NCBI RefSeq assembly: GCF_001577365.1
Contig: NZ_CP014514.1
Location: 148,903-212,902 of the forward strand
DNA length: 64,000 nt
Source: Frondihabitans sp. PAMC 28766
Lineage (GTDB): Bacteria; Actinomycetota; Actinomycetes; Actinomycetales; Microbacteriaceae
Direction: 5' to 3'
The notes beneath the pieces were generated by a model, which saw nothing but the letters and a program-made list of their open reading frames with translations, was not told the origin of the DNA and did no database searches. Positions 9,087 to 17,804 of this stretch are shown one piece after another; position 1 is the stretch's first letter; every line of letters begins with the position of its first letter. A program made the position numbers and the translations under genes.

Positions 9087-9929
9087 ATGACAACCAGGCA
9101 GCGTCGGCCGTCCGAGAGAATCGAGCCCCAGGGCGCGAGCCGACGGCGTCACCGACCGAGGTCTCCAAACGTGCGGGGGTGGACGGCAACCGCGGCGCTG
9201 GCCGTCGGCGCTCTGACTCTCACCGAGTTCGTCATTCAGTCACGTGTGGGGAACTCGCCGGCCCTCTGGCGTGCAGCGGCTCTGATCTCGTTCATGTCTG
9301 CGCACAGCGACGCGATGCTGGCTATTGTCACCGTCGACACCGCCCTGATGGGGTTTCTGATCGTCTTCCTCACCGGCTTCCGTCAACTCGTCGTCCGTGC
9401 GCGGAGCGACCTGCAGTGGCTCGCCGACCTCGTCTACGGGGCGGGTCTCGCCTTCGTCGCCGTCACTCTCGTCGGGGACTCGCTCGAAGGTGGGGCGGCA
9501 CTCGACGCCGCAGGATCACATCCGAACGCGGTCGTGCTGCAGGCCCTCACCGAAGCTCACACCCTCCTGTTTGGGGCGACCGGCTGCCTCCTGACGGCTT
9601 TGATCTTAGGGGTCGCCGGTTACATCAGCCGCATCTCGCGGGTCGTGCCCCGATGGACTGGGATCCTCGCCTACGTCGTGGCCGGGTCGAACCTGGTTGC
9701 CGCGGCAGCCGTGTTCATCCGGCCCGCGGACACAGTTGCGTTCTCAGAAGCCGGGGTCGCTGTCACCGCCCTGTCGACGTTCCCCTGGCTGGTGTGGGTC
9801 GTGACGATCGGTATCTGCACGATTCGACACGCGCCACGAGGGCCAGAATCTCCGTGGCGTTGCTCTCGAGCCGGGGCGGGCTGTGGCAGCCGCCGACGGG
9901 TCACTCGGCCTTGGCGGGCGCGACCGTGA
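9087..9929 (+). CDS. Multi-pass membrane protein of unknown function
   Basis: The 280-residue product begins with a basic stretch and then has about six hydrophobic segments (for example TATAALAVGALTLTEFVI, AMLAIVTVDTALMGFLIVFL, LAYVVAGSNLVAAAAVFI). I do not recognise the family. The last ~35 residues are Arg/Gly-rich, look non-native and overlap the convergent DUF1003 gene by 29 bases; a late frameshift is possible. ATG 9087 was chosen over the upstream 9042 because the upstream start would lie inside the promoter. A box and -10 element sit directly in front, and no Shine-Dalgarno sequence is visible. Confidence 0.7.
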   Translation: MTTRQRRPSERIEPQGASRRRHRPRSPNVRGWTATAALAVGALTLTEFVIQSRVGNSPALWRAAALISFMSAHSDAMLAIVTVDTALMGFLIVFLTGFRQLVVRARSDLQWLADLVYGAGLAFVAVTLVGDSLEGGAALDAAGSHPNAVVLQALTEAHTLLFGATGCLLTALILGVAGYISRISRVVPRWTGILAYVVAGSNLVAAAAVFIRPADTVAFSEAGVAVTALSTFPWLVWVVTIGICTIRHAPRGPESPWRCSRAGAGCGSRRRVTRPWRARP

Positions 9930-10350
9930 AAGAGAGCACTCTCTGCAGCTCGTCGAGCATCGCCAGTTGCCGGTTGTTGATCTCCAGGAGAGCCTCGATG
10001 TCGATCTTGGCGGCCGCGTTCGTGTCGAAGTCGTGCTGGGCCAGCGCGGCCGATATGCCGTCCTGTCTTTTCGCCGCGATGAGGAGGATGGCGCCTTGAA
10101 GCCCAGCCAGCATGCTGAGGAACAGGTTCAGGAGGATGAACGGGTACGGATCCCACGAGTGGCCAAGCGAGTTGACGAGCGCCCACACGATCATGAAGAC
10201 GATGAAGCCGGCGACGAAACGCCAGCTTCCCATAACATTCCGCATCGTGTCCGCTGCCCGTTCGCCGCGGGTCAAAGTCGAGTGCTCCTTCTGGTGCCAC
10301 GTGAGGGTGGGGAGGCGCCGTGCGCTGAGCCCCGGTCGGCCGTTCTTCAT
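9901..10350 (-). CDS. DUF1003 domain membrane protein
   Basis: The 149-residue protein has two transmembrane helices (WRFVAGFIVFMIVWALVNSL and the NLFLSMLAGLQGAILLI region) around the conserved DPYPFILLNLFLS loop, which defines DUF1003. A helical C-terminal tail follows (NNRQLAMLDELQRVL). The biochemical role is unknown. ATG 10350 is favoured over the upstream 10386 because AAGGAG lies at ideal spacing. A DevR-type box (10425-10438) lies 75 bases upstream. Confidence 0.85.
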   Translation of the reverse strand: MKNGRPGLSARRLPTLTWHQKEHSTLTRGERAADTMRNVMGSWRFVAGFIVFMIVWALVNSLGHSWDPYPFILLNLFLSMLAGLQGAILLIAAKRQDGISAALAQHDFDTNAAAKIDIEALLEINNRQLAMLDELQRVLSFTVAPAKAE

Positions 10351-10424
10351 GTGTCTCCTTGATCGACTCGCACCGCCTGACGGCATGCTCAGTCAGGATG
10401 ACGTGCGGTGCGTGGGCCGGGAAA

Positions 10425-10438
10425 GTGCCGAACGTCCC
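10425..10438 (-). promoter_or_regulatory. DevR-type box for the DUF1003 gene
   Basis: The minus strand reads GGGACGTTCGGCAC. CATCCT lies 25 bases downstream as a possible -10 element. Confidence 0.55.
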
Positions 10439-10450
10439 GACCGCCCGCAT

Positions 10451-10464
10451 GTGACCTTCTGCCC
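10451..10464 (+). promoter_or_regulatory. DevR-type box for a universal stress protein gene
   Basis: The site reads GTGACCTTCTGCCC. GAGCAT (10488-10493) is in the -10 position, and the ATG is 36 bases after the box, the distance expected for a leaderless transcript. Confidence 0.65.
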
Positions 10465-10499
10465 TGTTTCGACGGGCGTCGCGGTGTGAGCATCGGGTC

Positions 10500-11012
10500 A
10501 TGACCAACCACACAGCACCCTCCCGTCCCGACGCCACGGCCACCCCCGTCGGCGCCATCGTCGTCGGCTATGACACCTCGGCGTCGTCCCTCGCCGCAGT
10601 CAGGCGTGGCATCTCGCTGGCCACGCAGCTGCACCGCGACCTCCGGGTCGTCATGGCGTGGACCATGCCGATCTCCTTCTCTGGCTTTCCCTTCACCAGC
10701 TGGTCACCTCAGGAGGACGCGCAGCAGATGTTGGCTCACCTCGGCGGCATCCTGTTCCCGCAAGGTGCTCCGGCGTTCTTCTCGGCCGTCAGCATTGAGG
10801 GTGAGGCCGCACGGGTTCTCATCAATGAGAGCAGGGGCGCCGAGATGCTTCTGGTCGGAAGCCGGGGCCATGGCGGGTTCGCTGGTCTGTTTCTGAGCTC
10901 GGTCAGTTCGGCGTGCGCCGAGCATGCCACGTGTCCGGTGCTAATCATGCGCGCGCACTTCAGCGAAACCCACGAAGTCGAGAGCCGCATGCTCGTCAAT
11001 GCATCACGATGA
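10500..11012 (+). CDS. Universal stress protein (single domain)
   Basis: The 170-residue Usp protein opens with GAIVVGYDTSASSLAAVRRG and has the ATP-binding loop GSRGHGGFAGLFLSSVSS followed by CPVLIM. It closely resembles the protein at 18594, sharing SxSSACAEH and the TSWSPQEDAQQ segment, so the two are paralogues. The gene lacks a Shine-Dalgarno sequence; its ATG lies 36 bases after a DevR-type box and seven bases after a -10-like hexamer. It overlaps the next small gene by ATGA. Confidence 0.9.
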   Translation: MTNHTAPSRPDATATPVGAIVVGYDTSASSLAAVRRGISLATQLHRDLRVVMAWTMPISFSGFPFTSWSPQEDAQQMLAHLGGILFPQGAPAFFSAVSIEGEAARVLINESRGAEMLLVGSRGHGGFAGLFLSSVSSACAEHATCPVLIMRAHFSETHEVESRMLVNASR

Positions 11013-11380
11013 CGACGCCGACGAAGCATCCGGCTTTCGACACGCCCGCAGCCGTCGAACGAGGTGAGGGTTGGTGTCGAGCCATGACTCGGTCATCAAG
11101 CGCTCATCCCGCCGACTGGGGCAGGGCGATCGCCCTTGCCCTCGAGTACCTCGCCGTTCAGGTGGCTTACACCGTCCGCGAACCCGAGTCAGGGGTCCTC
11201 GTCGGCCGTGATATCCGCCTCCACTTCGACGCCCTCGACGACGGCGTCGAAATCACGGCGGAGCTCGACGCACCACGTCTGGATTCGCGGCCCGGGCCAG
11301 ACAGCCACGAGAGTGAACGGGACCTGAGGATCTCAGTCGGCTATGGCTACGGTGAGAGCCCCAACGCGGACGACGAATGA
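11009..11380 (+). CDS. Hypothetical protein co-transcribed with a universal stress protein
   Basis: This 123-residue acidic soluble protein is unrecognised. The centre alternates strands and charged turns (VQVAYTVREPESGVLVG, IRLHFDALDDGVEITAEL); the C-terminus ends YGYGESPNADDE. The start overlaps the stop of the stress protein gene (ATGA) and a hairpin closes the pair, so both belong to one DevR-type transcription unit. No signal peptide or membrane segment is seen. Confidence 0.6.
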   Translation: MTTPTKHPAFDTPAAVERGEGWCRAMTRSSSAHPADWGRAIALALEYLAVQVAYTVREPESGVLVGRDIRLHFDALDDGVEITAELDAPRLDSRPGPDSHESERDLRISVGYGYGESPNADDE

Positions 11381-11394
11381 GCGACGAGCATGAA

Positions 11395-11426
11395 GAAGGC
11401 CCACTGGTAGCTGCCAGCGGGCCTTC
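11395..11426 (+). terminator. Hairpin terminator after the stress-protein pair
   Basis: GAAGGCCCACTGG pairs with CCAGCGGGCCTTC (one mismatch) around a six-base loop, 15 bases past the stop codon. Only a weak T-rich tail follows. It may serve both convergent units. Confidence 0.6.
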
Positions 11427-11461
11427 GTCATGAAACCGCCGGAGTCAATCGACGGTGGCGG

Positions 11462-12496
11462 TCAGCTCACGGTCGCGGGCACGCGGCTGTACTCGAAGAC
11501 GAGACGGGCCGGGATGCTGCCCGAGAGCACTTCGGCGATGGCCTCGTTGATGTCGTCGAGGGCGCGGGTCTCGGCGATGACACGAGTCTTGCCAGCGGCG
11601 TGGAGGGCGAAGACCTCGGCGAGATCCTGCCTGGTGCCGACGATCGAGCCGATGATCGAGATGCCCTTGATGACGGTGTCGAAGATGGGGATGCTCATGG
11701 TCCCGTCGGCGGGAAGGGCGACGCAGACGAGGCGGCCGCCACGGCGAAGCGAGGCGAAGGCCTGCTCGAACACTTTCGGTGACGCGGCGAGAACCACGGC
11801 GACGTCGAGACCGCCGAGCGCCTGGATCGCTTCGACCGGATCGCTGGTCGCTGCGTTCACGAGGTGCTCAGCACCGAGCTCGGCCGCCAGGTCGAGCTTG
11901 GGTTGTTCGATGTCGATCGCGACCACCGTGCCGCCCATGATCCGGGCGTACTGCACGGCGAGGTGCCCGAGGCCGCCGATGCCGAAGATGCCGACGTGTT
12001 CGGTGGGCTGGACCTGCGCGACCTTGAGTGCCTTGTAGGTGGTGAGGCCGGCGCAGCTCAACGGCGCGGCGTCGAGAGACGTGATGCCGTCGGGGACGGC
12101 GACGACGTACTTGGCGCTGGCGACGGCGTACTCGGCGAACGCGCCGTCGATCGAGTAGCCGCTGTTCTCCTGCTTTTCGCAGAGGGTCTCGCGGCCGTCG
12201 ATGCAGTAGCGGCACTCGCCGCACGCTTCGCCCAGCCACGCAATGGCAACGCGGTCGCCGACGGCGCGGTCGGTGACTCCATCGCCGAGTTTCTCGACGA
12301 TGCCGATTCCCTCGTGGCCAGGCACGATCGGGAGCGGCGGCTTGACGGGCCAGTCGCCGCCGGCGGCATGGATGTCGGTGTGACACAAGCCGCAGGCCTC
12401 GAGCCGGATGAGCACCTGGCCCGCTGCCGGCTCGGGAATCGGCCGGTCGACGATCTCGAGCGGTGCGGAAAAAGCGGTGACGACTGCAGCCTTCAT
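11462..12496 (-). CDS. adhP: Alcohol dehydrogenase AdhP (zinc-dependent)
   Basis: The 344-residue enzyme follows the AdhP pattern: CGLCHTDIHAAGGDWP with catalytic-zinc Cys, PGHEGIGIV, structural-zinc CGECRYCIDGRETLC, and the NAD fold GIFGIGGLGHLAVQYA. It interconverts primary alcohols and aldehydes with NAD(H) in the cytosol. ATG 12496 has GGAAAGGG upstream; the longer frame to 12685 would run through the regulatory region. The gene is divergent from the transhydrogenase operon, with two mirrored DevR-type boxes between them. Together they suggest redox balancing of NADH when respiration is limited. Confidence 0.92.
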   Translation of the reverse strand: MKAAVVTAFSAPLEIVDRPIPEPAAGQVLIRLEACGLCHTDIHAAGGDWPVKPPLPIVPGHEGIGIVEKLGDGVTDRAVGDRVAIAWLGEACGECRYCIDGRETLCEKQENSGYSIDGAFAEYAVASAKYVVAVPDGITSLDAAPLSCAGLTTYKALKVAQVQPTEHVGIFGIGGLGHLAVQYARIMGGTVVAIDIEQPKLDLAAELGAEHLVNAATSDPVEAIQALGGLDVAVVLAASPKVFEQAFASLRRGGRLVCVALPADGTMSIPIFDTVIKGISIIGSIVGTRQDLAEVFALHAAGKTRVIAETRALDDINEAIAEVLSGSIPARLVFEYSRVPATVS

Positions 12497-12601
12497 GACG
12501 GAACCCTTTCCAAGGTGGCGGCGGTCCGACGTACCCGCTCGGTCGAGGGGTGAGGCGCGGAATCGCCGGGTCTCACCGTCGCAGGAACCGGGTCGCCGAG
12601 G

Positions 12602-12642
12602 CAGTGCCGAAGGTCCCGTGCCTCGCGGGACCTTCGGCACTG
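12602..12642. promoter_or_regulatory. Mirrored pair of DevR-type boxes between adhP and pntA
   Basis: Two 16-base arms (12602-12617 and 12627-12642) form a perfect inverted repeat with a nine-base spacer; each arm contains GGGACCTTCGGCAC reading outward. The right-hand -10 GAGACT begins at 12664 and ATG 12676 is 36 bases from the box. The left-hand -10 GACGGT lies 24 bases past the leftward box, with the adhP ATG 108 bases away. Confidence 0.75.
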
Positions 12643-12675
12643 TGGGCCATCGCCCGACGGATCGAGACTCAGGGC

Positions 12676-13854
12676 ATGACCTCAACCACTCCCTCCGCGA
12701 AGCCCCCGACGCTCACCGTTGGCGCTCTCCGCGAGACAGCAGACCGCGAGCGACGCGTCGCCCTCGACCCCGAAGCGGCGGCGGCCTTCATCGCCAAGGG
12801 CTTCGCGGTCAGTGTCGAGAAGGGTGCCGGATCCGAGGCGAGATTTCCCGACGCCGCCTACCTGAAAGTCGGCGTCACCATGTCCACCCGCGAGGACGTC
12901 ATCGCGAAGAGTGACATCCTCGCCGTGGTCCGGCCGCCGGACGCAGCCCTCGCCGCGGCCCTGCGATCCGGACAGATGCTTGTCGGCCTCGTGGAGCCGC
13001 TCGCGAACACCGACCTCACCGCTGATCTTGCCACTCGCGGAGTGACGGTCGTCGCCTTCGAGCTGCTGCCGCGCACCATCAGCCGGGCACAGGCCATGGA
13101 CGCGGTCAGCTCGCAGGCGAGCACGGCCGGCTACCGAGCCGGCATCCTTGCGGCGGCGTCGTTCGACCGGTACTTCCCCATGATGATCACGGCCTCCGGA
13201 ACGGCCCGCCCGGCCAAGCTCATCGTCATCGGCGCCGGAGTCGCCGGCCTCCAGGCCATCGGCACGGCGAAGCGCCTCGGCGCCGTCGTGACCGGCTACG
13301 ACGTCCGCGCCGCGTCGCAAGGCGAGGTCGAATCCCTCGGTGCCGAGTTCCTCACCTCGTCGATTGCCGCAGGTGCGGCCGCGGGGGGATATGCCCGCGC
13401 GATGACAGCCGACGAGGCCGTCCAGCAGCAGGACGAGCTCTCCACGCACCTCGAATCGTTCGACGTGATCATCACGACCGCGAAGGTGCCCGGGCGCACT
13501 CCGCCCCTTTTGGTGACCGCCGCGACCCTGACCGCCCTTGCGCCGGGATCCGTCTGCATCGACCTCGCTGCGACCGACCAGCGCGGGAACGTCGCCGGCT
13601 CCATCGACGGGAAGCGCCTCGTCACCGACGGGGGAGTGATCGTCGTCGGCGCTGGGAACCTCGCCTCTGACCTCGCGACCTCCTCGTCGCACATGTACGC
13701 CCGCAACGTCCTTGCGATGGTCACGTCGCTCACGAAAGACGGCGTCGTCACCATCGATCCGACCGACGAGGTGCACGCGGCTGTGGTCGTCAGCCACGAC
13801 GGGCACCTCACCACCGCTCCTTCCGCAGCGCCGACGAAAGCACCCGTCTCATGA
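12676..13854 (+). CDS. pntA: NAD(P)+ transhydrogenase subunit alpha, domain I
   Basis: This 392-residue NAD(H)-binding subunit of the proton-translocating transhydrogenase has the alanine dehydrogenase/PNT fold. Landmarks are REtadRERRVALDP near the N-terminus, PRTISRAQAMDAVSSQ, the Rossmann motif VIGAGVAGLQAIGTAKRLGA and TTAKVPGRTPPLLV. With the two following genes it forms a three-polypeptide enzyme that couples hydride transfer between NADH and NADP+ to proton flow. The ATG lies 36 bases after a DevR-type box with weak Shine-Dalgarno signal. It overlaps the next gene by ATGA. Confidence 0.92.
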   Translation: MTSTTPSAKPPTLTVGALRETADRERRVALDPEAAAAFIAKGFAVSVEKGAGSEARFPDAAYLKVGVTMSTREDVIAKSDILAVVRPPDAALAAALRSGQMLVGLVEPLANTDLTADLATRGVTVVAFELLPRTISRAQAMDAVSSQASTAGYRAGILAAASFDRYFPMMITASGTARPAKLIVIGAGVAGLQAIGTAKRLGAVVTGYDVRAASQGEVESLGAEFLTSSIAAGAAAGGYARAMTADEAVQQQDELSTHLESFDVIITTAKVPGRTPPLLVTAATLTALAPGSVCIDLAATDQRGNVAGSIDGKRLVTDGGVIVVGAGNLASDLATSSSHMYARNVLAMVTSLTKDGVVTIDPTDEVHAAVVVSHDGHLTTAPSAAPTKAPVS

Positions 13855-14173
13855 CCGAAACCCTCTACTCGAACCTGGCTATCTTCATCCTGAGCCTGCT
13901 CGTGGGGTTCGAGGTGATCTCGAAGATCCCCTCGACCCTGCACACCCCGATGATGTCGGGGGCGAACGCCATCCACGGCGCCGTCGTCGCCGGCGCGATC
14001 GTCGTCGCGGCCCTGGCCGACAGCCCCATCGGCTACATCCTCACAGCCATCGCCGCGGCCCTCGCGGCAGCGAACGTCGTCGGCGGGTACGTCGTCACCG
14101 ACCGCATGCTCCAGATGTTCCACCGCCCCGATGCCCTGCGGCTCCCGCCATCACCTCGGAGAAAACCTCATGA
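13851..14173 (+). pseudogene. pntAB: Transhydrogenase small membrane subunit, frameshifted near its 3' end
   Basis: The product is the ~100-residue membrane domain II part of the alpha subunit. It has three to four helices and the motifs SKIPSTLHTPMMSGANAIHG and GGYVVTDRMLQMFHR. After MFHR the frame runs on into pntB for 560 bases. One extra C in the run 14126-14129 would give a normal ending at TGA 14171-14173, overlapping the pntB ATG as ATGA, with 107 residues. The indel therefore replaces the last ~13 residues. A sequencing indel is more likely than loss of function, since the flanking genes are intact. Confidence 0.85.
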
Positions 14174-15600
14174 CCGTGTTCGAATTCATCGTCGGCGTCG
14201 CCTACCTCGTGGCCGCCATGCTGTTCGTCATCGGGTTGCACCGGATGCGCACCCCGTCGACGGCCCGCTCGGGCAACCTCGTCTCCGCTGGCGGCATGGT
14301 CGTCACCGTCGTCGTCACCTTCATCTACGCCGTGGCGACGAGCCACGGATCCGTCTGGGGCTGGGCGGCTCTGGCGGTCGGCCTCGCCGCCGGCGCGGTT
14401 TTCGGAGTGGTCCGAGCCCGCACCACCAAGATGACCGACGTTCCCCAGTTGGTCAGCCTCTTCAACGCCGTCGGCGGTGGCGCTGCAGCGGCGGTGGCGC
14501 TGGCCGACTTCGTCCACAGCACTCCGGGAGCCCTGGTCTCGCTCGACTCTTCGATCCCCATAGTCCTCGACGTCCTCATCGGTGGCGTCACGCTCTCCGG
14601 GTCCCTCGTCGCGGCGGGAAAGCTGCAGGGGATCATCTCCGGCAAGCCCCTGCAGTTCCCCGGCGGCCGCATCGTCAACGTGATCGTCGTCCTGATCGCG
14701 CTGCTGGCCGCCGTGCTCGTGGTCGTCGAACCCCGTAACGTGACGATGCTCGTGATCCTGCTCGTCGCGGCTCTCGCCGTCGGCGTCCTGATGGTCCTGC
14801 CCATCGGCGGCGCGGACGCTCCCGTCGTCGTCTCCCTGTTGAACGCGTTCACGGGTCTCGCCGTCGCCTTCGCCGGATTCGCGATCGACAACCAGGCCAT
14901 GATCATCGCCGGCGCTCTCGTCGGTGCCGCGGGCACGATCCTGACCCTCCAGATGGCGCAGGCGATGAACCGATCGGTCGTCAGCATCATCCTCGGCGGA
15001 TTCGGCACCGCCGACTCCGTTGCACCCGCGGTCGACGGACCAGGTGCCTCGGCGGCGAACGTGCGCCAGGTCACCGCGGACGACGTCGGACTGCAGCTCG
15101 CCTACGCGCAGCACGTCATGGTCGTGCCCGGCTACGGTCTCGCCGCAGCCCAGGCGCAGCACGAGGTCGCCGATCTCGCGAAAATCCTGACCGATCACGG
15201 CATCGACGTGAAGTACGCCATTCACCCGGTCGCCGGCCGGATGCCTGGGCACATGAACGTCCTCCTCGCCGAGGCGAACGTGCCCTACACGCAGATGCTG
15301 CAGCTGGACGAGGCCAACGCCGCCTTCGAGACTTGCGACGTCGCCCTCGTCATCGGAGCCAACGACGTGACGAACCCGGCGGCCCGTCGGCCGGGGAACG
15401 CGGTCTCGGGCATGCCGATCCTCGATGTCGACCACGCCAAGTCCGTCGTCGTCATCAAGAGGTCCATGAGCCCCGGCTACGCCGGCATTCCGAACGAATT
15501 GTTCTCCGACCCCAAGACGGGGATGCTTTTCGCCGACGCGAAGAAGGGCATCACCGACATCGAGGTCGCCGTCAAGCAGTACGTCACCGCCGGATCATGA
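14170..15600 (+). CDS. pntB: NAD(P)+ transhydrogenase subunit beta
   Basis: The 476-residue protein combines eight or nine membrane helices (residues ~1-260) with the NADP(H)-binding domain III. There MVVPGYGLAAAQAQHEVADL, the RMPGHMNVLLAEANVPY loop and the VIGANDVTNPAARR and SMSPGYAGIPNELF motifs are all present. It forms the proton channel and NADP site of the enzyme. ATG 14170 is coupled to the preceding gene and the stop overlaps the next gene by ATGA. Confidence 0.94.
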   Translation: MTVFEFIVGVAYLVAAMLFVIGLHRMRTPSTARSGNLVSAGGMVVTVVVTFIYAVATSHGSVWGWAALAVGLAAGAVFGVVRARTTKMTDVPQLVSLFNAVGGGAAAAVALADFVHSTPGALVSLDSSIPIVLDVLIGGVTLSGSLVAAGKLQGIISGKPLQFPGGRIVNVIVVLIALLAAVLVVVEPRNVTMLVILLVAALAVGVLMVLPIGGADAPVVVSLLNAFTGLAVAFAGFAIDNQAMIIAGALVGAAGTILTLQMAQAMNRSVVSIILGGFGTADSVAPAVDGPGASAANVRQVTADDVGLQLAYAQHVMVVPGYGLAAAQAQHEVADLAKILTDHGIDVKYAIHPVAGRMPGHMNVLLAEANVPYTQMLQLDEANAAFETCDVALVIGANDVTNPAARRPGNAVSGMPILDVDHAKSVVVIKRSMSPGYAGIPNELFSDPKTGMLFADAKKGITDIEVAVKQYVTAGS

Positions 15601-16130
15601 CCGCCACCAGCTCTCGTCCTCCGGGCCTTGCCGACACCCTCGCCTCGTGGCGAGGTCTGACCTTTGTCGACCGGAGCCGGCGCGTCGCCGAAGCGTCGCT
15701 GCAAGCGGCGGCCACGGTCCTGATCGGCCATCCTGCTGGTCGAGATGCGTTCCCCGTCTCGGCTGCCGATACTCTCATGCAGATCTGCTCCGAGCGCCGG
15801 AACTGGGCGCCGACGTGGTCGGTCGAACGGCTGGGGGCGTCACTGGAATTCAGCGAGGGCCTGGCAGTGCCCGTGGCGATCGTCCCCGAAGCGCAGTGCA
15901 CGGTCGACTGGATCGCCAAGAACGTCAGCGTGGCTCTGGCCGTCGGCGACATCGTCTCCCTTCACCTTCCCGGTCCCACGTCGCCTGCCGTTCGCCTGTA
16001 CTTCACCGCCTTGGAGAGGCGGCTGGCCCGAGGCATCCTGGCTGTCCAGACCGACACGGCCGTGCCCTTAAGCGACACGGATCCGTCGGGCATCACGATC
16101 ATGCGTGGCCTCGATCCCCCAACCAGGTGA
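15597..16130 (+). CDS. Unrecognised protein resembling a partial aldehyde dehydrogenase fold
   Basis: This 177-residue protein is translationally coupled to pntB (ATGA). I recognise no family with certainty. The middle part, AVPVAIVPEAQ..., then VALAVGDIVSLHLPG and RLYFTALERRL, has the strand-helix order of the coenzyme-binding half of aldehyde dehydrogenases. It aligns by eye with the protein at 23273-23779 (ALATGNSVVV, LRFFLSALAAAL). Catalytic Cys and Glu regions of a dehydrogenase are absent, so it is not an enzyme of that type. Both relatives sit in DevR-box operons. Confidence 0.55.
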   Translation: MTATSSRPPGLADTLASWRGLTFVDRSRRVAEASLQAAATVLIGHPAGRDAFPVSAADTLMQICSERRNWAPTWSVERLGASLEFSEGLAVPVAIVPEAQCTVDWIAKNVSVALAVGDIVSLHLPGPTSPAVRLYFTALERRLARGILAVQTDTAVPLSDTDPSGITIMRGLDPPTR

Positions 16131-16138
16131 CGGGCGAA

Positions 16139-16240
16139 ATGACCATTGACTGGACTGCTGCCCTGGCCGCCCAGTACCTGGACTGGACTCGCGTCCGAAT
16201 TCCGTTCACCACCGATAGACACGAGAAGACGACGTCATGA
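16139..16240 (+). CDS. Possible 33-residue small protein
   Basis: The frame MTIDWTAALAAQYLDWTRVR... runs from ATG 16139 to TGA 16240 and overlaps the BON gene start as ATGA, with GGGCGAA upstream. Its position between coupled genes favours translation, but there is no family support and it could be a leader for the BON gene. Confidence 0.35.
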   Translation: MTIDWTAALAAQYLDWTRVRIPFTTDRHEKTTS

Positions 16241-16503
16241 CCGTTCCCTCCAGCGACGCTGCAGAGGCTGCCCTCGTCCAGCGCGTGATCCAAGCGATCC
16301 GGGAGTGCCCTGGAATCGACACCTCAGGAATATCTGTGACGCTCGTCGCCGGGGGAGTCGCCCTCAAGGGTCCGCTACAGACGATGGATCACCGCGACGC
16401 GGTCGTCCGCACGGCCTTGCGAGTCCACGGCGTCACCTCAATCGCCGACGAACTCGACATCGCTCACTACCGTGAACACCCGTCCAGGCCGACATCCGTG
16501 TGA
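16237..16503 (+). CDS. Single BON-domain protein
   Basis: The 88-residue protein is one BON domain: a helix (AALVQRVIQAIRECPGID), then strands ISVTLVAGGVALKGPLQT with the conserved central glycine, then a helix and VTSIADELDI. BON domains bind phospholipid or hydrophobic ligands. No signal peptide is present, as with the longer BON proteins in this window. It lies at the end of the transhydrogenase operon; its stop codon overlaps the next DevR-type box. Confidence 0.78.
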   Translation: MTVPSSDAAEAALVQRVIQAIRECPGIDTSGISVTLVAGGVALKGPLQTMDHRDAVVRTALRVHGVTSIADELDIAHYREHPSRPTSV

Positions 16504-16513
16504 CCTTCGGCAC
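16500..16513 (+). promoter_or_regulatory. DevR-type box before the phosphoketolase fragment
   Basis: GTGACCTTCGGCAC covers the BON stop codon. GTG 16552 lies 39 bases after its end. The -10 position (GACTAC) matches poorly. Confidence 0.5.
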
Positions 16514-16551
16514 TGTCGGCAGGTACCGTCGGCCGCGACTACGCCGTCGAC

Positions 16552-17792
16552 GTGCCGAGCCCCGGCGCGACGTCCAGCTCGGCCACCCAGGTGCTCGGCA
16601 CGTGGCTGCGCGACGTCATCGTGCAGAACCCCGAGAATTTCCGGATCTTCGGCCCCGACGAGACGGCGTCCAATCGCCTCCAGGACGTCTTCGACGTCAC
16701 CGACAAGCAGTGGGACGCCGGCCACGCCGACATCGACGACCTCGACAACCACCTCGCGCGCAGCGGGCGGATTGTCGAGATGCTCAGCGAGCACCAGTGC
16801 CAGGGCTGGCTCGAGGGGTATCTTCTCACCGGCCGACACGGCCTCATCAATTCGTACGAGGCATTCATCCACATCGTCGAATCGATGTTCAACCAGCACG
16901 CCAAGTGGCTCGAGTCGTCGAAGCGCATCCCGTGGCGACGCACTGTCGCGTCGCTCAACTACCTCCTCAGTTCGCGCGTGTGGCGGCAGGATCACAACGG
17001 CGCCTCCCACCAGGACCCCGGCTTCATCGACCTCGTCGTCAACAAGAAGGCAGACATCGTCCGCTTGTACCTGCCGTTTGACGCCAACACGCTGCTGTCG
17101 ACGTTCGATCACGGCCTGCGCAGCGTCGACTATGTGAACGTCGTCGTCGCCGGCAAGCAGGTCGAGCAGAACTACCTGACCATGGCCGAAGCCGTCGACC
17201 ACTGCACCCGCGGCATCGGCCTGCTCGACTGGGCCGGGACGGAGGTCGAGGGCATCGAGCCCGACGTGGTGCTCGGCTGCGCCGGCGACGTGCCGACCTT
17301 GGAGACGCTCGCCGCCGTGTGGATCCTGCGCCACCGCGTCCCGTGGCTGCGCACCGGGTGGTCAACGTCGTCGACCTCATGCGACTGCAGAGCGAGCAGC
17401 AGCACCCGCACGGGCTGTCCGACCTGGAGTACGACGCCCTATTCACGACCGACAAGCCGGTGATCTTCGCGTTCCACGGCTACCCGTGGCTCATCCATCG
17501 CCTGACCTACAGCAGGCACGGCCACGACAACCTCCGTGTGCGCGGCTACATCGAAGAGGGCACCACCACGACGCCGTTCGACATGGTGATGCTGAACGAC
17601 CTCGACCGGTACCGGCTGGTCATGGACGTCCTCGACCGGGTGCCCGGCCTTGCCGCGAAGGAGGGCCGACTTCATCAGGAGATGCAGGATGCCCGGACCC
17701 GGGCCCGTGCCTACACGCGCGAGCACGGCGAGGACTCACCGGAGGTCGCCGACTGGACCTGGAACACGAAGGGCAGCACGTTGCTTCCGTAG
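16552..17792 (+). pseudogene. xfp: Phosphoketolase, C-terminal half only, with a frameshift
   Basis: The sequence matches the second half of xylulose-5-P/fructose-6-P phosphoketolase. Family motifs include [51 protein letters not shown] and [13 protein letters not shown]. Similarity starts at RDYAVDVP, just upstream of GTG 16552, so the whole thiamine-diphosphate-binding N-terminal domain (about 380 of ~800 residues) is missing. A second defect at 17354-17358 lacks one base; adding it restores [12 protein letters not shown]. Alone it cannot be an active phosphoketolase. It has its own DevR-type box, so either a functional split subunit or a decayed gene is possible. Confidence 0.85.
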
Positions 17793-17804
17793 CCGCGAGC
17801 AGGG

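Noticed and set aside
13851..14738. A 295-residue protein overlapping pntB by over 560 bases
   Set aside because: The part after residue ~93 is an Arg/His-rich shadow of pntB; a single missing C explains the overlap.
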